Positions 1 to 6,853 of a stretch of DNA of 64,000 nt are shown here, in pieces; positions within the stretch are counted from its first letter, which is position 1, and the number at the start of each line of letters is the position of its first letter. The position numbers and the translations under genes are program-made. The stretch comes from an uncultured Prevotellaceae bacterium (GTDB lineage: Bacteria > Bacteroidota > Bacteroidia > Bacteroidales > Bacteroidaceae): contig OMWC01000016.1 of the NCBI GenBank assembly GCA_900314655.1, positions 17,667 to 81,666 of the forward strand, in the 5' to 3' direction. Under the pieces are notes generated by a model. It searched no databases. It saw only the letters and a program-made list of their open reading frames with translations, and was not told the DNA's origin.

Positions 1-660
1 TATAACATTAGCACGCTGAGCGGGGCCTACAACATTATTGATGTTAGCGAGGTCTGTTTGATTCAGCTTACCTGATATTATTGGAGTTGTGGTTGGACTC
101 GAAAGGTTGGCGCCACGATTCACCAAATTTAAATCAAGGAAATTCTGCAAATTTCCTTCCTTGAAAGAATAACCATGCCACTTCTTATTGTCACCTGCTT
201 CGGAAGAAAGAGCAGCGACAAATTTCAAACTGGGGCAATTCTTATTAAGCTCTTGAAGTTCATCATCAGTATATTCGCCCCAGGGAAGTTGAATATACTC
301 AACTGAAGGAGATGTCACAGAAGTCAACTCTGTTCCTTCAGCCAACGTAGCGCGCTTCATATCAAGAATTGTAGCACCAGTAAACCTTGCAAGTGCAGCA
401 AGGTCATCTGCATTCAACTCACACGTTTCTTCTTTTCCAAGACCAATCTTCAAAGGAGAAGTTGAAAAGTAGTTTTTTGCTACTCCTGAATTTGTAGCGA
501 CGGTCTCATCATCATCAACAAGGAGTTTTTTCAAATCACCGGCTTTAAAACCGTCAAAATAGAGTGTAGTAACGCCTCCACTTTCGTAAGTGCTGACATT
601 TGCCGCCCACGCCCCTACCGAGACGCAGAGCATTGCGAAAAACAGTAATAGTTTTCTCAT
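1..660 (-). CDS. Secreted protein of unknown function, C-terminal part outside the window
   Basis: The frame is open from the ATG at 660 to the left edge, giving 220 codons without a stop. Residues 1-20 are a clear signal peptide (MRKLLLFFAMLCVSVGAWA, then Ala), so the protein is exported. The mature part contains stretches of the form 'D-L-A-A-L-A-...-I-L-D-M' followed by 'EYIQLPWG', repeated more weakly further on ('TDLANINNVV'). The N-terminal region of the CotH protein at 19964 has the same layout ('DDVNALAGL...FLDLKG...'), so the two probably share an extracellular repeat domain. A possible -7 box lies at 944-952, which would give a leader of about 280 nt. I do not recognise a catalytic motif. 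The real C-terminus, perhaps with a dockerin or sorting tail, is not visible. Confidence 0.8.
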   Translation of the reverse strand, partial: MRKLLLFFAMLCVSVGAWAANVSTYESGGVTTLYFDGFKAGDLKKLLVDDDETVATNSGVAKNYFSTSPLKIGLGKEETCELNADDLAALARFTGATILDMKRATLAEGTELTSVTSPSVEYIQLPWGEYTDDELQELNKNCPSLKFVAALSSEAGDNKKWHGYSFKEGNLQNFLDLNLVNRGANLSSPTTTPIISGKLNQTDLANINNVVGPAQRANVI

Positions 661-943
661 ACTTGATTTAATTTATGATTAAAAGTTATTATTTATCACA
701 ACGGTTTGGTGCCGCCCCTACACCTTATTATATTATAGTGAGATGGATGAGAGCGGGGAGGTAAATGCAGCGCATCTGCTGCTCATCCTTCAGGTCTTTC
801 AGAAACCGGCGCCTTAATCTCACGACCCAGCGCCGCTTTTTTAATAAAATTAATTCAAAATGATTACTGCCTATCCTCACGGACGTGCATGACTTTAAGC
901 GTTTCTGATAGTTCCCTTTTAGGGAGCATACAAAAAACTCGCT

Positions 944-952
944 GCAAAGTTA
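944..952 (-). promoter_or_regulatory. Possible -7 box (TAACTTTGC) for the secreted protein at 1-660, with a long leader
   Basis: The minus strand reads TAACTTTGC, matching TAnnTTTGC. No TTTG is seen at the expected -33 distance, so the assignment is tentative. The leader from about 938 to 661 contains two potential stems: GGCGC pairing with GCGCC near 808-836, and GGATGAG with CTCATCC at about 741-790. No riboswitch class is recognised. Apart from this leader and the repeats listed separately, I see no gene between 661 and 1553. Confidence 0.35.
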
Positions 953-1098
953 AAACATTTGGAAAGGTTACAGTATATAACAGTGTAGCCAACACGGCAA
1001 CATGTAGAACAATCGACTACACGTTAACGTTTTCGTTCGCACCACCTCACTTACTTGAACAAAATCTTACAAATAAAGAAAAAAAACAAAGAAAAACA

Positions 1099-1224
1099 CT
1101 TGATGATGGCACGAACTTCATCTTGAAGTTCTTTTTCGTGTGCTGCCGCTCATGGCTCGCAAATGAATTTGCAGCCCAGACCGCCACCTCACGAAAGTCC
1201 TACGGACTACGTGCCGTCATCAAG
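1099..1224. repeat. Three-hairpin element D (126 bp)
   Basis: The ends are a near-perfect inverted pair: CTTGATGATGGCACG at 1099-1113 and CGTGCCGTCATCAAG at 1210-1224. Inside are three further stems: AACTTCAtcTTGAAGTT, a central stem around GCAAATGAATTTGC, and AGTCCtacGGACT. Length and layout match elements A, B and C nearby, although the terminal sequence differs. No coding potential is credible here. Confidence 0.7.
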
Positions 1225-1254
1225 CGAAAACCTTAAAAACCTTTGCGGTGTTTT

Positions 1255-1346
1255 AACCTTAACGATAACCTTAACCCTAACGATGACGATAACGATGACG
1301 ATGACTTTAACCATAACGCTAACGTTAACCTTAACTCTCATAATAA
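1255..1346 (+). repeat. Degenerate hexamer tract, units of the form AACSNT
   Basis: About 15 consecutive 6-bp units can be read (AACCTT, AACGAT, AACCTT, AACCCT, AACGAT, GACGAT and so on). The tract is bracketed by an inverted pair: GAAAACCTTAAAAACCT at 1226-1242 and AGGTTTTTAAAGGTTTTC at 1350-1367. It sits exactly between elements D and A. The same kind of tract lies in the opposite orientation at 2321-2380. Reading it as a Thr/Leu/Ile/Met-repeat peptide is an artefact of the periodicity. Confidence 0.75.
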
Positions 1347-1368
1347 CGTAGGTTTTTAAAGGTTTTCT

Positions 1369-1497
1369 CTTTTCTGTAAAGACTGGCCCGCGAGGGCTGC
1401 AGGCAGATGCGCGGCTGCAGACGCAAACTTGTCTGCACGATGCAGACGGGCAACTGTAGGCACATCCGTGACATTCACGGATGCTTTACAGAAAAGA
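1369..1497 (+). repeat. Three-hairpin element A (129 bp)
   Basis: Terminal inverted repeats are CTTTTCTGTAAAG (1369-1381) and CTTTACAGAAAAG (1485-1497), perfect over 13 bp. Internal stems in order: a GGCCC/GGGCT stem, a long central stem with GACGCAAACTTGTCTGCA, and ACATCCGTGAC...CACGGATG. Elements B (2150-2278, inverted) and C (2394-2519) share the termini and the order of stems. Confidence 0.85.
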
Positions 1498-1553
1498 TGT
1501 TTTCGAGGTTTTTGTCCTATAAGTTATCGGCGCCTCTGTGATGGAAATGTGTT

Positions 1554-1769
1554 TTACAAGTCGGATTCTTCCATGTCTTGGGAATAGAGCTGGAAGAAAT
1601 CAAAGTTGAGAATCTTGCTGATATGAAGGAGCACACCGGTGTCGATGGTCATCTTGTCGTAGATCTTATAGAGATTGGTGCGATGACAGCCCAACTCCTG
1701 GGCAAGCCAGACGGTTGTCTTGCCTTGCTCTTCCAGTTTCTGACGGATGCATTGACCGATGTGAATCAT
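1554..1769 (-). CDS. Small Xre-type helix-turn-helix regulator
   Basis: This is a 71-residue protein starting MIHIGQCIRQKLEEQGKTT. Residues about 5-60 form a five-helix Xre/lambda-repressor-type DNA-binding domain, with a recognition region around 'LAQELGCHRTNLYKIY' and the tail 'DTGVLLHISKILNFDFFQL' that is common in short Bacteroidales regulators. The frame is open upstream to an ATG at 1823, but the extra 18 residues (MQSALYCVCKRTKPRNAD) are not part of the fold, so I place the start at 1769. A good promoter lies at 2033-2065. The leader of about 255 nt contains the hairpin element E (1839-1966). The gene stands alone among repeat elements; its targets are unknown. Confidence 0.75.
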   Translation of the reverse strand: MIHIGQCIRQKLEEQGKTTVWLAQELGCHRTNLYKIYDKMTIDTGVLLHISKILNFDFFQLYSQDMEESDL

Positions 1770-1838
1770 ATCTGCGTTCCTAGGTTTTGTTCGTTTGCAG
1801 ACACAATAGAGCGCGGACTGCACAGTAACTTACATATC

Positions 1839-1966
1839 TGTAATCGAAGGTCCTAGGAATCACCCGCAAACAAGAGATATAATAGTGCACTCCACGCCTA
1901 CGCGCGGAGAACCCATCATGCCTCACTTGTTTGCTTTATCGCGAATTTCCTAGGTTCTCGATTACA
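1839..1966. repeat. Long hairpin element E (128 bp) in the leader of the Xre gene
   Basis: The outer arms, 1839-1860 and 1945-1966, pair with small bulges around a CCTAGG core (TAATCGAAGGTCCTAGGAAT against ATTTCCTAGGTTCTCGATTA). Inside are GCAAACAAG (1866-1874) with CTTGTTTGC (1926-1934), and a GC-rich hairpin CTCCACGC...GCGCGGAG at 1890-1909. It lies between the promoter at 2033-2065 and the gene start at 1769, so it should be transcribed. Its length is close to that of elements A-D, but its termini differ. Confidence 0.7.
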
Positions 1967-2032
1967 AGTATAGCACAACGTTTTCCGTTATTAGCCCCAC
2001 AATGTCTTTTAGACGATTTTCACCATCTGGCT

Positions 2033-2065
2033 GCAAAAATAATCATTTTATCGGTAATCTGCAAA
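2033..2065 (-). promoter_or_regulatory. Promoter of the Xre-type regulator
   Basis: On the minus strand TTTG (2062-2065) is followed after 20 nt by TATTTTTGC (2033-2041). This fits the Bacteroidetes -33/-7 consensus, with transcription expected near 2026. Confidence 0.65.
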
Positions 2066-2149
2066 AAACTTGAAAGTATTTTTGTGAAATTAATAGAACG
2101 CAAAGACACAAAGGCACAAAGATTTTTAAGAAAAAAACATAGAAAACAT

Positions 2150-2278
2150 CTTTTCTGTAAAAACATCCGTGACTGGCACGGATGTGCCGATAGATGTTCA
2201 ACTGCATCCTGCAAACAAGTTTGCGTCTGCTGCTGAACATCCACCGGCAGCCCTAAAGGGCCTGCCTTTACAGAAAAG
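2150..2278 (-). repeat. Three-hairpin element B (129 bp), inverted copy
   Basis: The borders are CTTTTCTGTAAA (2150-2161) and CTTTACAGAAAAG (2266-2278). Read on the minus strand, the order of stems matches A and C: GGCCC...GGGCT, the central GACGCAAACTTGTTTGCA region, then ACATCCGTGCC...CACGGATG. The 25 bp at 2097-2121 just before it are a copy of another intergenic repeat (ACGCAAAGACACAAAGGCAC). Confidence 0.85.
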
Positions 2279-2320
2279 AGAAAACCTATAAAAACCTTTG
2301 CGGCTTGAAGAATTTAGATT

Positions 2321-2380
2321 GTTGTTAGGTTAAAGGTTATAGTTAGGGTTAGGGTTATCGTTATCGTTGAAGTTAGGGTT
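2321..2380 (-). repeat. Second degenerate hexamer tract, inverted relative to the first
   Basis: On the minus strand the units read AACCCT, AACTTC, AACGAT, AACGAT, AACCCT, AACCCT, AACTAT, AACCTT and so on. The left side carries ACCTATAAAAACCTTTGCGG (2284-2303), closely matching the left border of the first tract (1231-1248). It lies between elements B and C, just as the first tract lies between D and A. Confidence 0.7.
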
Positions 2381-2393
2381 TTGAATGTTTTTG

Positions 2394-2519
2394 CTTTTCT
2401 GTAAAGTCAGGCCCTTCAGGGCTGGCTTTAGCAGATTAGCAGCAGGCGCAAACTTGTTTGCAGCAGGCTGCTAAGCGGCTAAAGACACATCCGTAGTCTA
2501 CGGATGCTTTACAGAAAAG
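2394..2519 (+). repeat. Three-hairpin element C (126 bp)
   Basis: Terminal inverted repeats CTTTTCTGTAAAG (2394-2406) and CTTTACAGAAAAG (2507-2519) are identical to those of element A. The internal order is AGGCCCTTCAGGGCT, a stem around GGCGCAAACTTGTTTGCA flanked by TTAGC.../GCTAA, and ACATCCGTAGTCTACGGATG. It ends 7 bp before the stop codon of the GSCFA gene, where it could act as a terminator-like structure. Confidence 0.85.
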
Positions 2520-2526
2520 TGGTTTT

Positions 2527-3501
2527 CTATGTTTTTTTCAACCATTTGTCGTCGAAAGCTTTGATGCGACTCTGTGTGTCACGGAGGAATTGCTGGTATT
2601 CGGGACTTTCGGGATGGAAGGGACGATGGGCAAGGGCTTGCTTCAGGGGGCGCCATTCTTCCAGATACTGGCGGGCGGCATCAGAGAAGCACGTCTCTAC
2701 CAACCGTTGCCAAATGTACTCTACGGTCTGGTCGGTGGGGTGCAGCATATCGGGATTGTAGAAACGATAGTCGCGGAGCTCGTCGTTCACAATTTCGTAG
2801 GAAGGGAAGTAATAAAGTGAAGAGTGAAGAGTGAAGAGTGAAGAATCTCTTTCGAGTGAAGAGTGAAGAGTGAAAGGCAACGGGTAGGCGAGCTCTGCTC
2901 GGGAATGGAGTGAAGAATCTCTTTCGAGTGAAGAGTGAAGAGTGGAGAATGTAGAGTTATGATTACTTTTGCCGGCGGAAGTTGATTCTTTCACTAATTC
3001 TTCTATGGCGAGCAGGAGGGTGGCCTTGGAGAGTTGGCTACGGTGGAAACCGTATTTCTGGTAACGGATGGGACTGACGGTGAGGATAATCTTTATCGCG
3101 GGATTCCATTCATGCAGAAGGGTGATGGTCTGCAGGAGATAGTCGGCACATTCGGCTACGGTGAGTTCCTGTTCGTCGAATAAAGATTGGGGACGCTTCT
3201 GACAGTTATCCACAATCTCTCCGGTGGCCTTTTCGATATATACATGATTGGTGCCCAATGTCAAAACGGCCACATTGTAATCCCTGATTCCGGATTCCTC
3301 TTTCTTGAGTCTTTCCACCGTATGCAGAACACTGGCGGGATTGTACATCACGCCGTAGGGATTGACCGTGACGGGAAAATGCTCTTCGGCAAACCGTTGT
3401 CCGATACGGTCGGCGAAGCAGGAGCCCACAAAGAGCATGCGGGCTGCGGGGGCTATCTGCCATTGAGGTTTTTCTATTTCTACAGTCGTTCGGAAAAGCA
3501 T
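2527..3501 (-). CDS. GSCFA-domain protein with a repeat-derived insertion
   Basis: The 324-residue protein begins MLFRTTVEIEKPQWQIAPA and carries the signature GSCFADRIG at about residues 27-35, followed by NPYGVMYNPASV. It belongs to the GSCFA family, which resembles SGNH/GDSL hydrolases; the substrate is unknown. Residues about 180-229 are foreign to the family: LHSSLERDSSL occurs twice, encoded by copies of a GAGTGAAGA-type simple repeat that is also found between genes here. Removing this stretch leaves a continuous domain (LVKESTSAGK... to ...YYFPSYEIVNDELRDYRFY). The start at 3501 fits the family. The NUDIX gene lies 95 bp upstream behind a hairpin-forming repeat. Function is inferred only at the family level. 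Confidence 0.88.
   Translation of the reverse strand: MLFRTTVEIEKPQWQIAPAARMLFVGSCFADRIGQRFAEEHFPVTVNPYGVMYNPASVLHTVERLKKEESGIRDYNVAVLTLGTNHVYIEKATGEIVDNCQKRPQSLFDEQELTVAECADYLLQTITLLHEWNPAIKIILTVSPIRYQKYGFHRSQLSKATLLLAIEELVKESTSAGKSNHNSTFSTLHSSLERDSSLHSRAELAYPLPFTLHSSLERDSSLFTLHSSLYYFPSYEIVNDELRDYRFYNPDMLHPTDQTVEYIWQRLVETCFSDAARQYLEEWRPLKQALAHRPFHPESPEYQQFLRDTQSRIKAFDDKWLKKT
2815..2962. repeat. Simple and long repeat inside the GSCFA coding region
   Basis: Short GAGTGAA units are grouped into two direct copies of a block of about 36 bp containing GAAGAATCTCTTTCGAGTGA, at roughly 2837-2872 and 2908-2944. The right end, GAGAATGTAGAGTTATGATT, is shared with the Fkp gene near 4875-4895. Related tracts occur between genes at about 15985-16046 and 17925-17947. 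The reading frame of the host gene stays open. Confidence 0.8.
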
Positions 3502-3521
3502 AGGCTTTTGTTTATTTAAGT

Positions 3522-3582
3522 GAACACAAAGTCACAAAGATATTTACGACTATTTCTTAGTGCCTTCGTGTCTTTGTGTTCC
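3522..3582. repeat. Intergenic hairpin from two inverted copies of a GAACACAAAG repeat
   Basis: GAACACAAAGTCACAAAG at 3522-3539 faces CTTCGTGTCTTTGTGTTC at about 3564-3581, so the 95-bp gap between the NUDIX and GSCFA genes can fold into a stem. Related single copies occur at 2097-2121 and 52248-52272. This is a dispersed intergenic repeat; any role in termination is inference. Confidence 0.6.
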
Positions 3583-3596
3583 ATTAGAAACAATTA

Positions 3597-4025
3597 TCAC
3601 TCATCACTTCTGATGAGTTTGGCATCGAGAAGAATTTCTGCATGATCGAAGGCTAAAGGGGGAAGGGCATCCAATGGAAACCACTGGGCTCGGGCGGCAT
3701 CATCGGAGCCTTTTACGGGGACGGGGGCATCAATCTCTGCCAGATAGGCGATGGTGATGACACGCTCACGAGGGTCACGGTCAACGGCGGTATAGGCACC
3801 GACCTGAAAGATATCGGTCTCACTGAGCGTGATGCCGGTCTCTTCCTGCAATTCACGGACGGCAGCAGCTTCGGCTGTTTCGTCGATATTCATGAACCCG
3901 CCGGGGAAAGCCCACTGCCCTAGACACGGTTCGTTCTTGCGCTGGATGAGCAGCACCTGATTGTCGCGGGTCATTACGATGCAGTCGGCTGTCACTGCGG
4001 GATGAGGGTATTTGTAGGTGTACAT
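3597..4025 (-). CDS. NUDIX hydrolase
   Basis: The 142-residue protein has a complete Nudix box, G43-x5-E49-x7-R57-E58-L59-x-E61-E62-x-G64-I65, which binds Mg2+ and cleaves a nucleoside diphosphate linked to another group. The segment before it (DNQVLLIQRKNEPCLGQWAFPGG) and the 'ERVITIAYLAEI' strand after it are typical of cytoplasmic ADP-ribose- or ADP-sugar-type hydrolases, but the exact substrate cannot be read from sequence. It lies 54 bp downstream of fkp; the gap holds a copy of the GGTGTTGG-type repeat (about 4027-4055). Confidence 0.9.
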   Translation of the reverse strand: MYTYKYPHPAVTADCIVMTRDNQVLLIQRKNEPCLGQWAFPGGFMNIDETAEAAAVRELQEETGITLSETDIFQVGAYTAVDRDPRERVITIAYLAEIDAPVPVKGSDDAARAQWFPLDALPPLAFDHAEILLDAKLIRSDE

Positions 4026-4079
4026 GGGTGATGGGTGTTAGGTGGTGGGTGTTGGATGACGCCAACATTCCTTGCTTTA

Positions 4080-6851
4080 TCAACTTCGGCTGACTTGGAG
4101 ACCTTTGGTGCTCAACGTCATTTCCACGAAACGGGCATTGGCATTGGGACGGTTCTGAAGGAGCGTCTGCTTGATGCGGGCTGCGGCCTCTGGGTCTTTA
4201 GCCACCATATAGAGATAGCCGCCTCCACCGGCACCTCCCAGTTTGTAGCCGAGGCAGAGATCATCTATCTGGCGGGTGATGGCTTCTACCTCCGGGGGAT
4301 TGGTTCCGCTGTCGATGAGTTGGTTCTGCTGCCAGGTCTTGCGCACAAGCATTCCCATCTCATGGAAGTCGGCCCGCTGAATAGCCTCATACATATCCAT
4401 GGCATGCTGTTTCATCTCGCGGAGCAGACGGATTTCATCGCTCTGATTGAGGAACATGCGACGCACGATCTCGGCCAGAATCTTTTTGGCCGTGCGCGTG
4501 ATGCCCGTATAATATAACAGGTGGCACTGCCGATATTCGGGCTGGGTGTATAAATCGACGGGCAACCAGCGCACGGTGGGATTCTGCTCGAAGCCGCGCT
4601 CCGTCTGAAGGAGTTTGACTCCCTGAAGAATGCCACCAAACTGATCTTGCCAACCGCCTCCGGTAGTAAGGAGTTGCTCCAAGACCAACGTCCTGCAGGC
4701 AATCTCGTTCTTATCCCATGCCAATCCGCAGAAATCATTGAGCGCACCCAGGACGGTTGCCGCCAGAACACTGCTCGTGCCCAATCCGCTACCGGCGGGA
4801 ATGGCGGAGAGCAATGTCAGTTCGATACCGCAGCCGAATGCCTGAAGCTGGTCTTTGAGCGTAAAATGGAGAGTGGAGAGTGTAGAGTTATGATTGCCTT
4901 TGGGACGGAAACCGGCAAGCACCAATGCAGCCTTGGGGATGCTGAAAGGCGAACCTACCTGCTGGTAATCCATAAGTTCTTCATACGTGTTAACCACTTC
5001 CATCGCTCCGAGATCGATGCTGCGGAGAATGATGTGTGGTTCCTGACAAGGACGGACATATGCCTGCAAGGGCGGCTGACCGTTGAGTTCGAGGGCGAAA
5101 TTCACCACATTGCCACCTTCCATCAGGCAGTAAGGCGGGGTATCAGTCCAACCACCGGCAATATCCACGCGAACTGGAGAACGCGCCCATACAATCTGGT
5201 CGCTATAGACGGACATACGTGGCGAAGGCTGATGGGAAAGCACTTGCTCCGTGAGCCCTTGGCGCAAGAGGGAGAAGGCTTTATCGGAATCATCGCGGAA
5301 CATGGCATCATGGATACGTGTCAGCAGAGGAGCATTCTCAGGAAGCGGCTCGGGCAACGGGATATTCATCTCGCGGTATTCACGGGCGGCATCCTCCAAA
5401 TCCACCTGATAGAACACGCTATGCTGCCAGTTCTTGGCAAGCAAGGGCCAGTTCTGCTGGCGGAAAGCACGACGCTGGGCCACCAAGCGGTGCATATTGG
5501 CTTGATTGGAGATATCTTCGGCGGAAAGGAAAAGAGCAACCCCCTTCCGACTCCCCATAGTAGGAGCCCCCCTCCGACTCCCCCCCATAGGGGGAGGGGT
5601 TTGAGCGGGTTCCGTTAGGGCTTCATTTATATAGTATCCTATTTCCTCGATGGTGTCAACTACGGGGAAGCGCTTTTCCTGCTGGGCAGAACCGGCGAAT
5701 CTGTCATCAATATGATAGCAACGCACGGCCCAGGAGTGATCTCCTACCGGTACCACATCCACACACTGACCCGGAGAGAGGCTCACATGGAAATCGTTCT
5801 CGGGCACACCAGTGATGATATGGTCGTGGGAAAGTGTCCAATGGGGACCCACGTAGCTATTCTCTATCCAGACATTCGTGTTCTCGGCGGTAAGAGGATT
5901 CACCGTGATGGCATTCTGGACGAACATTGCCGGATGGGGCTTACGTGAATGATGCATGATTTTCCGCTGATCACTCTCCAGGTTCTGGATGGTAACCATC
6001 GAGGAAATCAGTTCGCGGGAAGTGCCGAAATGATAAAACTCACCACCAGGCAGAGGCAAGACGGCCACCTTCAGTTGGGCCAATTCTGCGTCGCCAAGGG
6101 TGGGATGTGTGCCCAAAGCCAGGCCAAATTCGCCATAAAGGTCGTACTCCTTCAATGAAGAGCCCTGGGATGAGCGTTTCATGAGCAATTCCACAGCACG
6201 GTCGGAAAGGAGCCAGATGCCTATATCAGTAAGATAGAAATGATCCTTAAGCAGACTGCCCAACGTCTCCATGCTGGGTTTCTGCAGCATGCATTTCATC
6301 TGCTGGGGATGTTGCCGCGAAGAGACAAACACGCCGTGGTTCTTGGCAATCTCAGGACCAAGCCACAATCCATAACAAACCACATCGGCATCGGGAATCG
6401 GCTGAAGAGGCTGTGTGGCACGGATATAGACATCGCCACTTACCACCATGGTATGAAGACTTGCAGGAGCGGCCTGCATGATTTGCTCATAAAGCGGAAC
6501 CTGCAGGGAAAGGAGATTTTGCGAAAGTCGCTGTCCGCGTTCCCAACGGAATACGGGCAGAGGTGTCAGTATCTTACCCGAAGGGGCATAGGAAGGCAAG
6601 CGGCGGCTCTGTCCGCCAGCATGCAACAAGATGCGCTTCTCACGGGAAAGCCATTCACTAAAAGCCGCGCCATCGCCATGATCACTTTGCGAATCGCGAA
6701 AGGCCTGCTGCAGGAGCCACGCAGTTCCCCCACCCGATCCCAACTTATGTCCGACAGGATCATTGGTACAGAAATACTCGTCACGGGAAAGTCCCGTAAT
6801 ATCGTGGAAACATCCTACGAGATTAGGCGGCAATGACAGCAACTTCTTCAT
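4080..6851 (-). CDS. fkp: Bifunctional fucokinase / fucose-1-phosphate guanylyltransferase
   Basis: This is an Fkp-type enzyme: it phosphorylates free L-fucose and then makes GDP-fucose for glycan and capsule fucosylation, as known in Bacteroides. The N-terminal half has pyrophosphorylase features (KLGSGGGTAWLL near residue 40; LLHAGGQSRRLP near residue 80). The C-terminal half is a GHMP kinase with the ATP loop AIPAGSGLGTSSVLA near residue 685 and KLGGAGGGGY near the end. I start at 6851 (MKKLLSLPPNLVG), 2 bp after the YfhO stop; an ATG at 6881 would add ten unlikely residues. Two stretches look repeat-derived: about residues 415-442 (PPPMGG/GAPTMGS, GC-rich palindromic DNA at 5537-5603) and about 650-664 (NHNSTLSTLHFTLKD), which matches the GSCFA insertion. 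Confidence 0.93.
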   Translation of the reverse strand: MKKLLSLPPNLVGCFHDITGLSRDEYFCTNDPVGHKLGSGGGTAWLLQQAFRDSQSDHGDGAAFSEWLSREKRILLHAGGQSRRLPSYAPSGKILTPLPVFRWERGQRLSQNLLSLQVPLYEQIMQAAPASLHTMVVSGDVYIRATQPLQPIPDADVVCYGLWLGPEIAKNHGVFVSSRQHPQQMKCMLQKPSMETLGSLLKDHFYLTDIGIWLLSDRAVELLMKRSSQGSSLKEYDLYGEFGLALGTHPTLGDAELAQLKVAVLPLPGGEFYHFGTSRELISSMVTIQNLESDQRKIMHHSRKPHPAMFVQNAITVNPLTAENTNVWIENSYVGPHWTLSHDHIITGVPENDFHVSLSPGQCVDVVPVGDHSWAVRCYHIDDRFAGSAQQEKRFPVVDTIEEIGYYINEALTEPAQTPPPMGGSRRGAPTMGSRKGVALFLSAEDISNQANMHRLVAQRRAFRQQNWPLLAKNWQHSVFYQVDLEDAAREYREMNIPLPEPLPENAPLLTRIHDAMFRDDSDKAFSLLRQGLTEQVLSHQPSPRMSVYSDQIVWARSPVRVDIAGGWTDTPPYCLMEGGNVVNFALELNGQPPLQAYVRPCQEPHIILRSIDLGAMEVVNTYEELMDYQQVGSPFSIPKAALVLAGFRPKGNHNSTLSTLHFTLKDQLQAFGCGIELTLLSAIPAGSGLGTSSVLAATVLGALNDFCGLAWDKNEIACRTLVLEQLLTTGGGWQDQFGGILQGVKLLQTERGFEQNPTVRWLPVDLYTQPEYRQCHLLYYTGITRTAKKILAEIVRRMFLNQSDEIRLLREMKQHAMDMYEAIQRADFHEMGMLVRKTWQQNQLIDSGTNPPEVEAITRQIDDLCLGYKLGGAGGGGYLYMVAKDPEAAARIKQTLLQNRPNANARFVEMTLSTKGLQVSRS
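5537..5603. repeat. GC-rich palindromic repeat inside fkp
   Basis: Runs of C and G with CTCCGACTCCCCC and GGGGGAGGGG can pair with each other, and the motif TCCGACTCCCC occurs twice. It is translated in frame as a Pro/Gly/Arg-rich segment (TPPPMGGSRRGAPTMGSRKG). The position is the junction between the pyrophosphorylase and kinase halves, where a flexible insertion may be tolerated. Confidence 0.7.
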
Positions 6852-6853
6852 AT

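Noticed and set aside
889..1351. Two open frames, one coding for a Thr/Leu/Ile repeat peptide
   Set aside because: They lie across hairpin element D and the hexamer tract; the repeat peptide is a product of the 6-bp period, and no start signal or family feature supports either.
1369..2519. Elements A-C as a CRISPR array or integron attC sites
   Set aside because: Copies are not regularly spaced and one is inverted; the attC core motifs (RYYYAAC/GTTRRRY) are not at the ends; no cas or integron integrase gene is near.
2815..2962. GAGTGAAGA repeats as a CRISPR-like array
   Set aside because: Units are contiguous or irregular, with no unique spacers, and lie inside an open coding frame.
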